From contig JAAXXI010000015.1 in the NCBI GenBank assembly GCA_013334565.1, forward strand, positions 1 to 40,153: DNA of 40,153 nucleotides, written 5' to 3'. Positions 28,033 to 38,152 of the stretch are shown one piece after another. Each line of letters starts with the position of its first letter. Positions within the stretch are counted from its first letter, which is position 1. The notes under the pieces are model-generated. The model ran no database searches. It worked only from the letters and a program-made list of their open reading frames with translations, and was not told the origin of the DNA. This stretch comes from Chlorobiaceae bacterium. Its GTDB lineage: Bacteria; Bacteroidota; Chlorobiia; Chlorobiales; Chlorobiaceae. The position numbers and the translations under genes are program-made.

Positions 28033-30654
28033 ATGAAGAAAGAAGAGGGTATTGCGCAGAAGGACCATTCTCCCATGATGCGCCAGTATCTGGAAGTGAA
28101 GGAACGGTATCCCGATTACCTTCTTCTCTTCAGGGTCGGGGACTTCTACGAGACTTTTTTCGACGATGCCAGGGAGGTTGCCTCCGTTCTGAACATCGTC
28201 CTGACGAAAAGGAGCGCGGAAATTCCCATGGCGGGGTTTCCCCATCATGCCAGCGAAGGTTATATCGCTAAGCTTGTCAAAAAAGGGTACAAGGTCGCGG
28301 TCTGCGACCAGATGGAAGACCCTGCTGCGGCAAAGGGCATCGTTCGCAGGGAGATCACCGATATCATCACTCCCGGGATCGCCTACAGCGACAAGATCCT
28401 CGATGACCGGCACAACAACTATCTCGCTGCGGTCTCTTTTCTCAGGGAGGGCCGGGCCCTGCTTGCCGGCATCGCCTTCATAGACGTCACCACGGCTGAA
28501 TTCAACCTTGCGACGCTGCCTGCCGAGGGGCTCGCGGATTTTATCCTCTCGCTGCACCCGGCGGAGGTTCTTGTTTCATCGGCGGAACGCGAGCGGTTCG
28601 ATACCGTGAAAAAGTCGTTTCCCCCGGAGATGCTCGTCACCTGGCTCGACTCCTGGATGTTCAGCGAAGACCATACCGCCGAGGTGATCGAAAGGCAGTT
28701 CAGGACACATTCGCTGAAAGGATTCGGCATCGAGGGGAACCGTGCCGGCAGGATCGCGGCCGGTGTCATTCTTCAGTACCTCGAGGAGACCCGCCAGAAC
28801 CGCCTCCAATATATCACGCGCATCAGGGAGGTGCAGAGCGGCGAGTTCATGACGCTCGATCTCCAGACGAAAAGGAACCTCGAGATCATCAGCTCGATGC
28901 AGGACGGCAGCATCAACGGCAGCCTGCTCCAGGTGATGGACAAAACCTGCAATCCCATGGGCGGGAGGCTCATCCGCCGATGGCTCCAGCGGCCTATGCG
29001 AAAAGCCGGAGACATCAGGATGCGACTCGATGCCGTGGGCGAGCTCAGGGAATCGAAACCGCTGAGGGACGCCCTGCGCGAGCAGCTTTCCGGTATCAAC
29101 GACCTCGAGCGCTCCCTTGCCCGGATTGCAACATTCAGGACCATGCCGAGGGAGGTCCGCCAACTCGGGCTTTCGCTGCAGTCACTTCCCGTCATCCGGG
29201 AAATCGCTGGCGGCTCCCTTTCCGGGCGCCTCAGGCATCTCTGCGATTACCTGAAACCGCTTCCGGAGCTCGCGGGCCGGATAGAGTCCGCGATCGATCC
29301 CGAGTCGGGGGCATCGATGCGTGACGGCGGCTATATCAGGAGCGGTTTCAACGAGGAGCTCGACGAGCTCCGCACCATCGCCTCGAGCGCAAAGGACCGG
29401 CTGATGCAGATCCAGCAGCAGGAGCGTGAAAACACCTCGATTTCCTCCCTCAAGGTCCAGTTCAACAAGGTATTCGGGTACTATATCGAAATCAGCAGGG
29501 CCAATCTCGACAAGGTGCCGTCCTATTACGAGAAGAAGCAGACGCTGGTCAATGCGGAACGGTTCACCATTCCCGCGCTCAAGGAGTACGAGGAAAAGAT
29601 CCTCAACGCCGAGGAGCGGAGCCTTGCGCTCGAGGCCGGGCTTTTCCACGATCTCTGTGCTGAAATAGCCGCCCATGCTTCCGAAATCCAGCAGAACGCG
29701 GCGATCGTTGCGGAATTCGACGCGCTTTCGTCATTCGCCCTGTGTGCCGAGCTTTATGGCTACTGCAAACCCGAAATCCTGGAACATGAGAAACTCACGA
29801 TCACCGCGGGACGCCATCCGGTGCTCGAAAGGATGATGAGCGCAGACGAGCCGTACGTCGCCAACGACTGCGTCTTCGATGAACGGCAGCGCATGCTGAT
29901 CATCACCGGCCCGAACATGGCCGGTAAAAGCTCGTTCCTGCGGCAGACAGGCCTCATCGTGCTGCTTGCCCAGGCAGGGAGCTTCGTGCCTGCGGACCGG
30001 GCGGAGATCGGGCTTGTCGACCGGATTTTCACCAGAGTCGGCGCATCGGACAACATCACCTCCGGCGAAAGTACCTTCCTTGTCGAAATGAACGAAGCGG
30101 CAAACATCCTCAACAATGCCACATCGAAAAGCCTGCTCCTGCTTGACGAGATCGGCAGGGGGACCAGCACGTTCGATGGCATGTCCATCGCCTGGTCGAT
30201 GAGCGAATACATCTGCCACTCCATTGGGGCGAGGACGCTCTTCGCCACGCATTACCATGAGCTCGCGGAACTGGAAACCCGCCTTGCGGGAGTGGTGAAT
30301 TTCAACGCCACGGTTATCGAAACGGCCGACAGGGTGATTTTCCTTCGCAAAATCGTGCGCGGAGCTTCGGACAACAGCTACGGCATCGAGGTGGCGAAAA
30401 TGGCGGGCATGCCCTCCGAAGTGATCATGCGGGCGAGGGAGATCCTTGCGGGCATGGAAAAACGGGAGTTCGAAATTCCCGCAGAGAGGCCATCGGGACT
30501 GAAAAGCATGCAGATCAGCCTGTTCGAGGAAGCCGACAACCTGCTGCGCCGGGAGGTCGAATCGCTCGACATCGACAGGCTCGCTCCAATCGATGCGCTC
30601 ATCGAACTGAAAAAACTGCAGGATATAGCGCGCACCGGCATTAAACATCGTTGA
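28033..30654 (+). CDS. mutS: DNA mismatch repair protein MutS
   Basis: 873 aa, full length MutS1. Mismatch-recognition motif GDFYE with Phe38 and Glu40, connector, lever and clamp domains, then the ATPase: Walker [10 protein letters not shown] (from residue 626) and Walker [16 protein letters not shown], ending in the helix-turn-helix dimer region. It binds base mismatches and starts repair with MutL, which is not in the window. ATG 28033 was chosen because the frame open to 27961 adds 24 residues without MutS similarity. Its stop codon overlaps the start of the radical SAM gene. Confidence 0.97.
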   Translation: MKKEEGIAQKDHSPMMRQYLEVKERYPDYLLLFRVGDFYETFFDDAREVASVLNIVLTKRSAEIPMAGFPHHASEGYIAKLVKKGYKVAVCDQMEDPAAAKGIVRREITDIITPGIAYSDKILDDRHNNYLAAVSFLREGRALLAGIAFIDVTTAEFNLATLPAEGLADFILSLHPAEVLVSSAERERFDTVKKSFPPEMLVTWLDSWMFSEDHTAEVIERQFRTHSLKGFGIEGNRAGRIAAGVILQYLEETRQNRLQYITRIREVQSGEFMTLDLQTKRNLEIISSMQDGSINGSLLQVMDKTCNPMGGRLIRRWLQRPMRKAGDIRMRLDAVGELRESKPLRDALREQLSGINDLERSLARIATFRTMPREVRQLGLSLQSLPVIREIAGGSLSGRLRHLCDYLKPLPELAGRIESAIDPESGASMRDGGYIRSGFNEELDELRTIASSAKDRLMQIQQQERENTSISSLKVQFNKVFGYYIEISRANLDKVPSYYEKKQTLVNAERFTIPALKEYEEKILNAEERSLALEAGLFHDLCAEIAAHASEIQQNAAIVAEFDALSSFALCAELYGYCKPEILEHEKLTITAGRHPVLERMMSADEPYVANDCVFDERQRMLIITGPNMAGKSSFLRQTGLIVLLAQAGSFVPADRAEIGLVDRIFTRVGASDNITSGESTFLVEMNEAANILNNATSKSLLLLDEIGRGTSTFDGMSIAWSMSEYICHSIGARTLFATHYHELAELETRLAGVVNFNATVIETADRVIFLRKIVRGASDNSYGIEVAKMAGMPSEVIMRAREILAGMEKREFEIPAERPSGLKSMQISLFEEADNLLRREVESLDIDRLAPIDALIELKKLQDIARTGIKHR

Positions 30655-32081
30655 TGAGGGATATGGAGGCGGAAAAAAAGGTATTGCTGATTTTCATTCA
30701 GGCAGACAGCGGGGTCGACGGCGCATCGCTTCTCGACAGCGCTTCGGCGAAACGCGGATTGCTGAGCGTGCTGAAGGACTCTGCCATGAGCAACATCATC
30801 CGCCGGGCGCAGTTTGCCATTCCACCGCTCTCCCTCATGATCCTGAGCTCACGCAATGTTCCGGGGGTGAGCCAGTCGATCTGCGACCTCCGCTTCGAAA
30901 AGCTTCCTCTTCACGAGCACTGGGACCTTGCAGGCATCAGCGTCCAGACCGGGGCCGTGAAGCCTGCGTTCGAACTTGCCGGTTTTCTGCGATCCAGAGG
31001 TATAAAGGTGGTGCTCGGCGGTCCTTACGTGACGGTTTTTCCCGACCGCTGCCGCGAGCATGGCGACGCGCTTGTCATCGGCGAGGCAGACGATATCTGG
31101 GAAGAGGTGCAGCGGGACCTGCTTGCAGGTCAGCTGAAACCGGTCTACCGCGTCGATACCTATCCCGATCTCGCTATCGACCGCCCCGTATCGAAAAGCG
31201 CGCTCGATATTTCAAGCTATTTCACCACGAATGTCGTCCAGACAACCAGGGGATGCCCCTACAGCTGCGATTTCTGCAACGTCCATGTCATGAACGGCCA
31301 CCGGCTCCGCCACCGGACCACCGCAAGTGTTCTTAAAGAGGTGGAGACTTCCCTGAAGCAGGACAAGCGGATATTTTTCTTTCTCGACGATACGGTCAAT
31401 GCCAATGAGCTCTATGCCGAAAAACTTTTCACGGAGCTCATTCCCTACAACATTCAGTGGGTAGGCCAGGCCACCACGGCGCTCGGTGAGAAACCGAAAC
31501 TGCTTGAAGCTTTCGCACGTTCAGGGTGCGGAGCACTCCTGATCGGCATCGAAAGCCTGGCCGACGGGAGCAACCACGCCCACCAGAAGTTCCACAATCC
31601 GGCGGCACGCCAGTCGGCATGCATCAGGAACATCCGTGACGCGGGCATCTGCGTCTACGGCAGCTTCATTTACGGCCTCGACGGCGATACGCTCGACATG
31701 CCGGCCAGGCTGGAGGAATTCATCGAGGAAACCGGGGTTGACGTTCCCGGCATCAACCTGCTTCGGCCCATTCCCGGTACTGCGGTCTTCGACCGGCTTG
31801 CCGCGGAGGGCCGCCTGATCCCCGATCCGGATGACCATGACGCGTTCAGGTTTTCATGGGCGCAGGAGATGCTCTACGTTCCGAAAAGCGTTCCCCTGAA
31901 GCAGTTCATCCCGAGCTATACGGCAATGACCGGGCGGGTGTTTACCGTCCCGAACGCTATGAAACGAGCCATGAAGGCCCCACGGCTCCGTTCTGCCGTG
32001 CTCATGTTCAACCTGCTGTATGTTCACATGTACTCCATGGCCCGAAAGGACCTGCACCGCCAGCTCTCCATCCTCGATTGA
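30654..32081 (+). CDS. Radical SAM protein with probable cobalamin-binding domain
   Basis: 475 aa. Residues ~55-160 look like a Rossmann B12-binding domain (ISVQTGAVKPAFELAGFLRSRGIKVVLGG contains the typical strand-helix-strand and GGPYVT). The radical SAM cluster is C201-x3-C205-x2-C208 in RGCPYSCDFCN, followed by GHRLRHRT and an (IE)SL glycine-rich region. The C-terminal ~100 residues resemble the DUF4070-type end of class B enzymes. Related green sulfur proteins include the BchQ and BchR methyltransferases and BchE, but I cannot assign one. ATG at 30654 overlaps the mutS stop (TGATG); ATG 30663 is an alternative. Confidence 0.82.
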   Translation: MRDMEAEKKVLLIFIQADSGVDGASLLDSASAKRGLLSVLKDSAMSNIIRRAQFAIPPLSLMILSSRNVPGVSQSICDLRFEKLPLHEHWDLAGISVQTGAVKPAFELAGFLRSRGIKVVLGGPYVTVFPDRCREHGDALVIGEADDIWEEVQRDLLAGQLKPVYRVDTYPDLAIDRPVSKSALDISSYFTTNVVQTTRGCPYSCDFCNVHVMNGHRLRHRTTASVLKEVETSLKQDKRIFFFLDDTVNANELYAEKLFTELIPYNIQWVGQATTALGEKPKLLEAFARSGCGALLIGIESLADGSNHAHQKFHNPAARQSACIRNIRDAGICVYGSFIYGLDGDTLDMPARLEEFIEETGVDVPGINLLRPIPGTAVFDRLAAEGRLIPDPDDHDAFRFSWAQEMLYVPKSVPLKQFIPSYTAMTGRVFTVPNAMKRAMKAPRLRSAVLMFNLLYVHMYSMARKDLHRQLSILD

Positions 32082-32090
32082 GTTTCTGAT

Positions 32091-32891
32091 TCACGGTTTT
32101 TGTGCAATGAGGTAGATTCGCGAAAACAGGAGGTTGACAAGATTGTCCTCCCCTGCCTGGCGCGCGAAATCCTGTACAATAACCCTGCGCGCGTTGGCGA
32201 TGTAGTCCTCCGGAAATGTGCAATCATAGCACTCCGGGTTGAGATAGGCGGCTGCGGCACCGGTATCGAACATCTCCATGACTTTTTCCGGCGGGCACAT
32301 CATCGATACTTCCCTGATTTCGGAAGAGAGAACCCTGAAGCCGACGCGTTCGAAAACCTCGGCATATTCCTCCGCGGTGTCGAAGAAAATCCACGGAGAC
32401 CGGAAATGCTGGAAGGTGGTGCGTGTAGAGTCGTCCTGAAGCAGCGATTCGGCAGCATGAACGAAATTCGGGCAGTACCGGTGCCGTGCGGGGGCCTGAA
32501 CAGCCATCCTGCCTCCGGAACGGAGCGCCCGACAGCAGTTCGCAATGGCGCTGTTCATATCACGGAACCACTGCAGCGTCGAATTGCAGAATATAACATC
32601 GACGGCATCCGCCATATCGAGATGTTCGGCGTCACCAATGAGGAACGAGATACGCTGGTCGGGATATGCGGCTTCGGCCTTTTCAATCATTCCTTTCGAG
32701 GGGTCGATGCCGATGACCCTGCCTTCCGTCAGTTTCCGGACAGCTGCAGTCAGATGGCCCGGCCCGCACCCCAGGTCGAGCACGTCGTCCGTCCTGTTGA
32801 TGACGGTCATGCCGAAAAGTTGTTCGCCGGCCGACTTCTGAAGTTCCGCGCTGTGCCGGTAGTGTTTCGAAATATCGGTGAAATCGCTCAT
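32091..32891 (-). CDS. Class I SAM-dependent methyltransferase (BioC/Tam-like)
   Basis: 266 aa. SAM-binding motif I VLDLGCGPGHLT (about 37-48), motif II acidic IGIDPSKGMIEKA, then DVIFCNSTLQWF, the motif shared by trans-aconitate methyltransferase and BioC, where the Trp begins the substrate region. The C-terminal half is a substrate-specific cap. It could methylate malonyl-ACP (BioC) or another small acid; no bio genes are near, so the role is unsettled. Convergent with the radical SAM gene, 9 bp apart. Confidence 0.8.
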   Translation of the reverse strand: MSDFTDISKHYRHSAELQKSAGEQLFGMTVINRTDDVLDLGCGPGHLTAAVRKLTEGRVIGIDPSKGMIEKAEAAYPDQRISFLIGDAEHLDMADAVDVIFCNSTLQWFRDMNSAIANCCRALRSGGRMAVQAPARHRYCPNFVHAAESLLQDDSTRTTFQHFRSPWIFFDTAEEYAEVFERVGFRVLSSEIREVSMMCPPEKVMEMFDTGAAAAYLNPECYDCTFPEDYIANARRVIVQDFARQAGEDNLVNLLFSRIYLIAQKP

Positions 32892-33020
32892 GCTTTTTCC
32901 GGTTTAAAAAGGTCGGGCGGTTTGCCGTTACGGCTTTGCATGGAAATAATCGTTCAGGCAGAGGATACTCTCGATGTTACGTATTATTTTCCTGTTTTAT
33001 GCATCTGTCCCTGTAAAACC

Positions 33021-33614
33021 ATGGGTATCGTCCTGCTCGATATAGGCAACGTGATCGTCGATGTGGATTTTCACCGCTTCTGCCGATCGGTCGCCCGCGA
33101 TGGTGAACGCGGTGCAGAAACCATTCTGTGCCGCTATTGCGAAGGCGGGCACAAACTTTCATTTGACCGGGGTCTCATCGCGCCGCACGAATATCTTGCG
33201 ATGATTGCACGCGATCCTGATGTCAGGACGATGCCCCGAAGCGAGCTCAGGTTTTTATGGCAGGACATATTCAGCCTGAAAAAAGGTGTTGCGGAAGCAG
33301 TGGAGATGCTCGGGAGGAAGCATCATCTCTGGATCATGAGCGATATCGACCCCCTGCATTTCGCTCATCTCCTCAACAGCTTTCCGGTGCTGAAACGGGC
33401 CGAGCGGTACCTGCTCTCCTATGAGCACGGATGGCTGAAGCGCGAGCCGGAAGCTTTCCGTATGGTCCTCGACAGTTCCAGGGGCATGGTTCCCGGAGAT
33501 TTTGTCATCATCGACGACCGTGAGGACAACTGCCTCTGTGCGGAGGATTGCGGCATAAAGGCCCACCATTTCAAAGGATGGGCGCAGGCGCTCGAATTCA
33601 TGCGTTACTGGTAA
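33021..33614 (+). CDS. HAD-IA phosphatase (YihX-like)
   Basis: 197 aa. Motif I LLDIGNVIVDVD with nucleophile Asp7, a helical cap, motif II WIMSDID, motif III Lys in WLKREPEAFRMVL and motif IV VIIDDREDN. The DxGNV form and size match YihX, a sugar-phosphate (glucose-1-phosphate) phosphatase, but substrates in this group vary. The frame stays open far upstream (to 32100) across the antisense strand of the methyltransferase; the ATG at 33021 is chosen because the family starts there. Confidence 0.82.
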   Translation: MGIVLLDIGNVIVDVDFHRFCRSVARDGERGAETILCRYCEGGHKLSFDRGLIAPHEYLAMIARDPDVRTMPRSELRFLWQDIFSLKKGVAEAVEMLGRKHHLWIMSDIDPLHFAHLLNSFPVLKRAERYLLSYEHGWLKREPEAFRMVLDSSRGMVPGDFVIIDDREDNCLCAEDCGIKAHHFKGWAQALEFMRYW

Positions 33615-33638
33615 TGGATAACCGGAAAAAATGTTGAA

Positions 33639-34055
33639 ATGACGACATCGAAAGAGCTGGCCGCTTACGTGCCTGAAAACGAAATTGAACTGCATTCCAT
33701 GCGCTCCCAGGGCGCGGGGGGACAGAACGTGAACAAAGTGGAAAGCGCAGTGCACCTTCGGTTCGACATTTCCGCTTCTTCACTTCCCGACGACCTGAAG
33801 GAGCGCCTGCTTGGCATGAAAGACCGCCGTGTCACCGCTGCCGGGGTCCTGATAATCAGGGCGCAGCGGTTCCGTACGCAGGAAAAAAACCGGGAAGATG
33901 CGCTGCGCCGCCTTGACGAACTGGTCCGGAAAGCCATGGATGTCCCGGCAGCGAGGAAAGGAACGAAACCGACCAGGGCATCGAGGGAAAAAAGGCTCGA
34001 GGGAAAGACGAGGCGGTCGGAAGTCAAAGCGTCAAGGAAAAAGATAGATTTATAG
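33639..34055 (+). CDS. arfB: Ribosome-rescue peptidyl-tRNA hydrolase ArfB (YaeJ)
   Basis: 138 aa. The release-factor GGQ motif is at 27-29 in SQGAGGQNVNKVES, where it cleaves the peptidyl-tRNA ester, and there is a Lys/Arg-rich C-terminal tail (KPTRASREKRLEGKTRRSEVKASRKK) that enters the empty mRNA channel of stalled ribosomes. No stop-codon recognition domain is present. This backs up or replaces trans-translation. It lies 24 bp after the HAD gene and is probably co-transcribed. Confidence 0.92.
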   Translation: MTTSKELAAYVPENEIELHSMRSQGAGGQNVNKVESAVHLRFDISASSLPDDLKERLLGMKDRRVTAAGVLIIRAQRFRTQEKNREDALRRLDELVRKAMDVPAARKGTKPTRASREKRLEGKTRRSEVKASRKKIDL

Positions 34056-34115
34056 GTATTATCGGCATAAGCCTTCAGGAGGCGGGTACGGTTCAGTTTC
34101 ATCAACAACACGGAC

Positions 34116-35339
34116 ATGGGAATGGTTAAAAAAATCATGCTGCTCGGCAGCGGGGAACTTGGAAAGGAATTCGTCATCGCGGCGAAACGGCTCGGACAGT
34201 ATGTCATTGCGGTCGACAGTTACGACGGCGCGCCCGCGCAGCAGGTTGCGGACGAGCGCGAAGTGATCGACATGCTCGACGGCAGGGCGCTCGACGCCAT
34301 CGTCGCAAGGCACCGCCCGGATATTATCGTTCCTGAAATTGAAGCCATCCGAACCGAACGGTTCTATGATTATGAAAAAGAGGGAATACAGGTTGTCCCT
34401 TCTGCCCGGGCGGCAAACTATACCATGAACCGCAAAGCTATCCGCGATCTTGCATCGAAGGAGCTCGGCATCCGGACTGCGGCTTACCGTTACGCCTCGT
34501 CAGCCGGAGAGTTGCGTGCTGCGGTGAAGGAGGTGGGAATTCCCTGCGTGGTGAAGCCACTGATGAGCTCTTCCGGAAAAGGCCAGTCGACGGTCAGGTC
34601 CGAAGAGGAGGTTGACCGTGCATGGAACTATTCCCAGAGCGCCAAACGCGGCGATATCGCGGAAGTGATCGTCGAATCGTTCGTGGACTTCCATACGGAA
34701 ATCACGCTGCTCACCGTCACCCTCAAAAACGGGAGGACATTGTTCTGCCCGCCGATCGGTCACCGGCAGGAGCGCGGGGATTACCAGGAGAGCTGGCAGC
34801 CTTGCAGGATCAGCGACGCCGACCTCGGGCAAGCCCGGGAAATTGCAGGCAAGGTTACCCGTGCGCTTGGCGGTGCGGGTATCTGGGGGGTGGAATTTTT
34901 CCTGGCTGACGACGGCATCTATTTTTCAGAGCTCTCTCCCAGGCCGCATGATACCGGAATGGTGACCCTCGCAGGCACGCAGAACCTTTCGGAGTTCGAG
35001 CTCCATATACGTGCGGTGCTCGGGCTTCCGATTCCCGGCATCGAATTGTTGAGGGCAGGTGCGAGCGCCGTGGTGCTTGCGGAAAAAGAGGGTCGCAATC
35101 CTCGCTACACTGGCGTCGAAGACGCGATTGCCGAGCCCGGTACCGATATCCGCATTTTCGGAAAACCCTCGACGCGTCCCTACAGGCGCATGGCGGTTGT
35201 GCTCGCAAGCGGCGGGCCGGAAAGCGATATCGATGCCCTGAAGCGCAAAGCCATCGCGAATGCCTCCAAAGTGAAGGTCGAAAGCGGCGAAGCTCAGGAA
35301 ATCGAGAGGATCTCTTCCTCGAGAAGCTGCTGGTTGTAA
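34116..35339 (+). CDS. purT: Formate-dependent GAR transformylase PurT
   Basis: 407 aa ATP-grasp enzyme. Starts with [11 protein letters not shown] after a short leader, has [19 protein letters not shown] (nucleotide loop), [26 protein letters not shown] and [15 protein letters not shown]. It makes formyl-GAR from formate, ATP and GAR in purine synthesis, an alternative to folate-dependent PurN. The last ~18 residues (after VKVESG) go beyond the end of E. coli PurT and are encoded by sequence that overlaps the 3' end of the opposite ABC gene. Start ATG 34116; ATG 34122 is also possible. Confidence 0.95.
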   Translation: MGMVKKIMLLGSGELGKEFVIAAKRLGQYVIAVDSYDGAPAQQVADEREVIDMLDGRALDAIVARHRPDIIVPEIEAIRTERFYDYEKEGIQVVPSARAANYTMNRKAIRDLASKELGIRTAAYRYASSAGELRAAVKEVGIPCVVKPLMSSSGKGQSTVRSEEEVDRAWNYSQSAKRGDIAEVIVESFVDFHTEITLLTVTLKNGRTLFCPPIGHRQERGDYQESWQPCRISDADLGQAREIAGKVTRALGGAGIWGVEFFLADDGIYFSELSPRPHDTGMVTLAGTQNLSEFELHIRAVLGLPIPGIELLRAGASAVVLAEKEGRNPRYTGVEDAIAEPGTDIRIFGKPSTRPYRRMAVVLASGGPESDIDALKRKAIANASKVKVESGEAQEIERISSSRSCWL

Positions 35340-37045
35340 AGTTCTGCGTAGAGGCCTTCCTGCTGCAGGAGCTCCTCGTGCGTTCCGCTTTCTGCCACCA
35401 TGCCGTCCTTCAGGACGATAATGCGCTCGCAGTTCTTCACTGTCGATATCCTGTGGCTGATGAGGATGATGGTCGTACCCGGAAGTTTTTCGAGCAGCGC
35501 TTCGAAGATACGGGCCTCGGTGCCGGTGTCGACCGCAGAAAGCGCATCGTCCAGGACGAGTATGCGCGGTTTCCAAGCGATCGCACGGGAGATGCAGGCT
35601 CTCTGCTTCTGGCCTCCCGAAAGGTTGATGCCTTTTTCGCCGAGCATGGTCCTGAAGCCATCGGGAAAATCCTCGACATCATCATGAAGCATGGCTATCC
35701 GGCTTGCTTCGACGACGACGTCGAGGTCGTTGTCCCGGCTTCCCCAGTTGATGTTGTGCTCTATGGTGTCGGAAAAGAGGAAATTAACCTGTGGAACGAA
35801 CCCGATCTGCTCCCTCAGGGTTTCGAGCGGCAGCGCACGGATATCGATGCCGTCAAGCTCCACCGACCCTTCCGAGGTATCGTAAAGGCGAGGGATAAGG
35901 TTGACCAGCGTTGTCTTGCCGGAACCGGTAGCACCGACTATGGCGACTTTAGAGCCCGGAGTGATGTCGAAGCTGATGTTCCTGAGGACAGGATGGTTTT
36001 CCTGGCCGGGATAATGGAAGCCGACTTTACGGAATGAAAGCGAACCGGTAAAGACCTTTTCGGAAAAAGCGCCACTTTCCGCGGCCGATTCCTCCGGTTT
36101 TGCCCCGAAAATTTCGTTCAGGCGCATCATGGCCGAAGATGCCCTCTGGATGATACTGGTGACCCAGCCTATCGAAATGATGGGCCAGCTCAGCATGGAA
36201 ACGTAGACGATGAACTGGGCGATACCGCCTATGGTCATGGTGCCGCGAATGACGCTGAGGCCGCCCACCCAGACGACGGGGAGCAGCGAAAACGCAGTGA
36301 GTGCGGTCAGGAATGCATAGAAGAGCGCTTCGAGTTTGGCGAGCGAAAGGTTCTTGCCGTAGTAATCGCGATTGAGCCTGTCGAATCGGCTGATTTCAAA
36401 AGGCTCACGGACATAGCTTTTGACGATCCTGATGCCCGACAGGTTTTCCTGTACCAGGTTGGTGATCTCGGCATAGCTTTCCTGGATTTTTTTCGAGCGC
36501 TTGTGCATGGAACTGCCGATCCTGTAAACAGAATAGCTCAGTATGGGGGCTGGCAGGAGCGCGAAAAAGGTAAGCTTCGGCGAAAGCGCGATCATTGCAA
36601 CCAGTGCGAAAAGCAGTTTGAAAAAGGTATTGCAGGAGTACATGATGCCGGGCCCGAGGAAATCCCTTACGGCATTCATGTCGTTGCTGCCGCGCGAGAT
36701 GAGCTCACCGGTGGTGGTCGAGTTGTAGAACGAACGCGGGAGCTTCTGCAGGTGGCTGAAGTAATCGTTTTTCAGGTCGAATTCGATGAGCCTCGAGGTC
36801 ACGATGATTTTCTGGCGGACCAGGAAAAGAAAAAAACCGCTCAGCAGTGCGAAAATGACGTACATGCCGAGGTCGGCTGCAACGGTTCCGATCCGGAACG
36901 GTTTACCCATGGTGTCGATGGCGGTCCCGATGTACTTCGGTCCTATGACCGAAAACAGGTTGGTCAGGATGATGTAGATAAAACCGGCCGCAAGGTTTTT
37001 ACGGTACCTGAGGAGATATGGTTTCAGACTGAGCAGGTTTTTCAT
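35294..37045 (-). CDS. ABC half-transporter (MdlA/MsbA-like exporter)
   Basis: 583 aa: an N-terminal six-helix exporter domain (about 1-310) fused to an ATPase. Walker [11 protein letters not shown]-loop FVPQVN, signature LSGGQKQR, Walker [12 protein letters not shown]-loop LISHRIST. In Walker B the residue after the Asp is Asp, not the catalytic Glu; this degenerate form is usual in MdlA and similar partners of heterodimeric exporters. The family exports lipids or drugs. No second half-transporter is beside it. It ends inside the 3' end of purT, a 46-bp convergent overlap. Confidence 0.9.
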   Translation of the reverse strand: MKNLLSLKPYLLRYRKNLAAGFIYIILTNLFSVIGPKYIGTAIDTMGKPFRIGTVAADLGMYVIFALLSGFFLFLVRQKIIVTSRLIEFDLKNDYFSHLQKLPRSFYNSTTTGELISRGSNDMNAVRDFLGPGIMYSCNTFFKLLFALVAMIALSPKLTFFALLPAPILSYSVYRIGSSMHKRSKKIQESYAEITNLVQENLSGIRIVKSYVREPFEISRFDRLNRDYYGKNLSLAKLEALFYAFLTALTAFSLLPVVWVGGLSVIRGTMTIGGIAQFIVYVSMLSWPIISIGWVTSIIQRASSAMMRLNEIFGAKPEESAAESGAFSEKVFTGSLSFRKVGFHYPGQENHPVLRNISFDITPGSKVAIVGATGSGKTTLVNLIPRLYDTSEGSVELDGIDIRALPLETLREQIGFVPQVNFLFSDTIEHNINWGSRDNDLDVVVEASRIAMLHDDVEDFPDGFRTMLGEKGINLSGGQKQRACISRAIAWKPRILVLDDALSAVDTGTEARIFEALLEKLPGTTIILISHRISTVKNCERIIVLKDGMVAESGTHEELLQQEGLYAELYNQQLLEEEILSIS

Positions 37046-37571
37046 CCGTCAACTGTTTTTGAAGTGGCGGTAGTAATGTAAAAAATTATCCACAATAACG
37101 CTTAAAGCTTGTTAATGGTATAAATTATAATGAGTTGATGATAGTCGTCGTGCCGGGTCAGGAGTTGAGGTAAGCAACTGTTGCTCAGATCGGAAAAACA
37201 GAACCATTTCGGTATTCATATGTACTTTGGCTGAAAAAACAATTTTCAAATGGGGATGCCCGTAAACGTGAAAAATTGGTTCCTTCACCCTTGAAAATTC
37301 ACTCGATAATTAAGGTATATTTTCACTTGAAGAATAAGCTGGAACCGGATAATTCCCATAATCAGAAAAATGCAGCCTTCATATTGAACTTTATATTACA
37401 ATGTTTTCAGCTGAATGTTATCGGGCGTATTGCTTCTCGATGGTAAAATTTGATGGTGTTAAAATGTCGATGTACAGAACAGGATGCCAAAAATTTATAC
37501 GATTTACCAGCTTGTCCAGTTGAAGCAAGACTTTTTCACATGGCCACGCTGTATCTGTCTTACATTAATCT
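37046..37571. other. AT-rich intergenic region, no gene recognised
   Basis: 526 bp clearly AT-richer than the rest of the window, with many stop codons in all frames. It contains a palindrome AGCAAC-T-GTTGCT (37173-37185) and a 60-codon open stretch (about 37252-37443) without a start or recognisable similarity. It probably holds the ABC gene promoter at its left end and remains of accessory DNA to the right. Confidence 0.6.
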
Positions 37572-37767
37572 ATGTCGCTTAATACTGACGGGCGGATCAT
37601 GACCGCCGGATTGCCGGTGAACGACCCTTGGCATCTTTGGCAGGCAGCGGAAGCTGTCCGTCCCGTCCGGTGCGGCCCGGTATATTGTCAATGGCTTGTC
37701 TTCTCTCAAAATTATCTCTGATGCATTTGAATCCCGTCAGGCGAATTCGGGAGGGATTGAGATATGA
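37572..37767 (+). pseudogene. hsdM: hsdM 5' remnant, frameshifted (type I R-M methylase)
   Basis: From ATG 37572 one frame reads to PWHLWQAAEAVR (to about 37661), which matches the N-terminal LWxAADxLRG of HsdM. The frame then shifts by +1 and continues as SVPSGAARYIVNGLSSLKIISDAFESRQAN, matching the conserved YkhvVLGLIFLKyISDAFEeR segment of the HsdM N-terminal domain, and stops at 37765-37767. Everything after the first ~65 residues (the methylase domain) is missing. Its stop overlaps the fic remnant start as ATGA. Homology is from memory of the family pattern. Confidence 0.7.
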
Positions 37768-37979
37768 CCTTTGATCCCTCTCGCCCTTTTGATGATTTGC
37801 CTCCGTTGCCTCCTCGCTGCGATATCGAGTCTGCTCCGGTGCTGAGGCAATGCCTCAGGGCAACCCGTGCACTGGCTGAACTGAAAGATGCCGGCATCCT
37901 TTCCAGCGAGATGGCAGGGCGTGAGCGTATCTATGTGAATCTTGCCCTGCTCGATCTGCTCAAGGAGGGCCGACCATGA
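37764..37979 (+). pseudogene. fic: fic remnant with internal deletion
   Basis: 71 aa in one open frame with a good ribosome-binding site (GGAGGG nine bases upstream). Residues ~8-43 (DLPPLPPRCDIESAPVL then ATRALAELK) match the Fic_N domain start of ~370-aa Fic proteins. The remainder, AGILSSEMAGRERIYVNLALLDLL, matches the C-terminal winged-helix tail of the same proteins. The whole catalytic Fic core (HPFxxGNGR region) is missing, so an in-frame internal deletion joined the ends, perhaps via the similar AELK/AELE-x-AG sequences. Fic genes commonly sit inside type I R-M operons. The stop overlaps a following ATG. Confidence 0.65.
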
Positions 37980-38152
37980 CCATTTTCTTGTCACACCTTG
38001 GATCGACAAGTTCCCATGATCTGTCGATGCCGTCGACAGGTTTTGATTATGTGTCGAAATCAGTGATCATTTTCGAGGCGTTTTTTTTGTGCCGATTGGA
38101 TCGACAGGAAGGGTTTTGTTTACCGTGGTGCAAATACAGGGAGGGATCTTGA
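37976..38152 (+). other. 58-codon ORF overlapping the fic remnant stop, unknown
   Basis: ATG 37976 overlaps the fic remnant TGA (ATGA), the coupling seen between the two remnants before it, and the frame runs 58 codons to TGA 38150. The protein (starting MTIFLSHLGSTS) has no family I recognise; it may be a degraded hsdS or operon gene start, or chance. Two copies of TTGGATCGACA about 100 bp apart (near 37998 and 38096) lie within it. Confidence 0.3.

Noticed and set aside
32100..33020. Open frame of about 300 codons on the plus strand upstream of the HAD phosphatase
   Set aside because: It runs antisense through the clear SAM methyltransferase gene and has no family pattern; it is an artefact of GC-rich codon use. 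The HAD gene starts at the ATG at 33021.
37252..37443. Open stretch of ~60 codons in the AT-rich region
   Set aside because: No start codon near its beginning and no similarity I recognise; could be decayed accessory DNA but not supportable as a gene.
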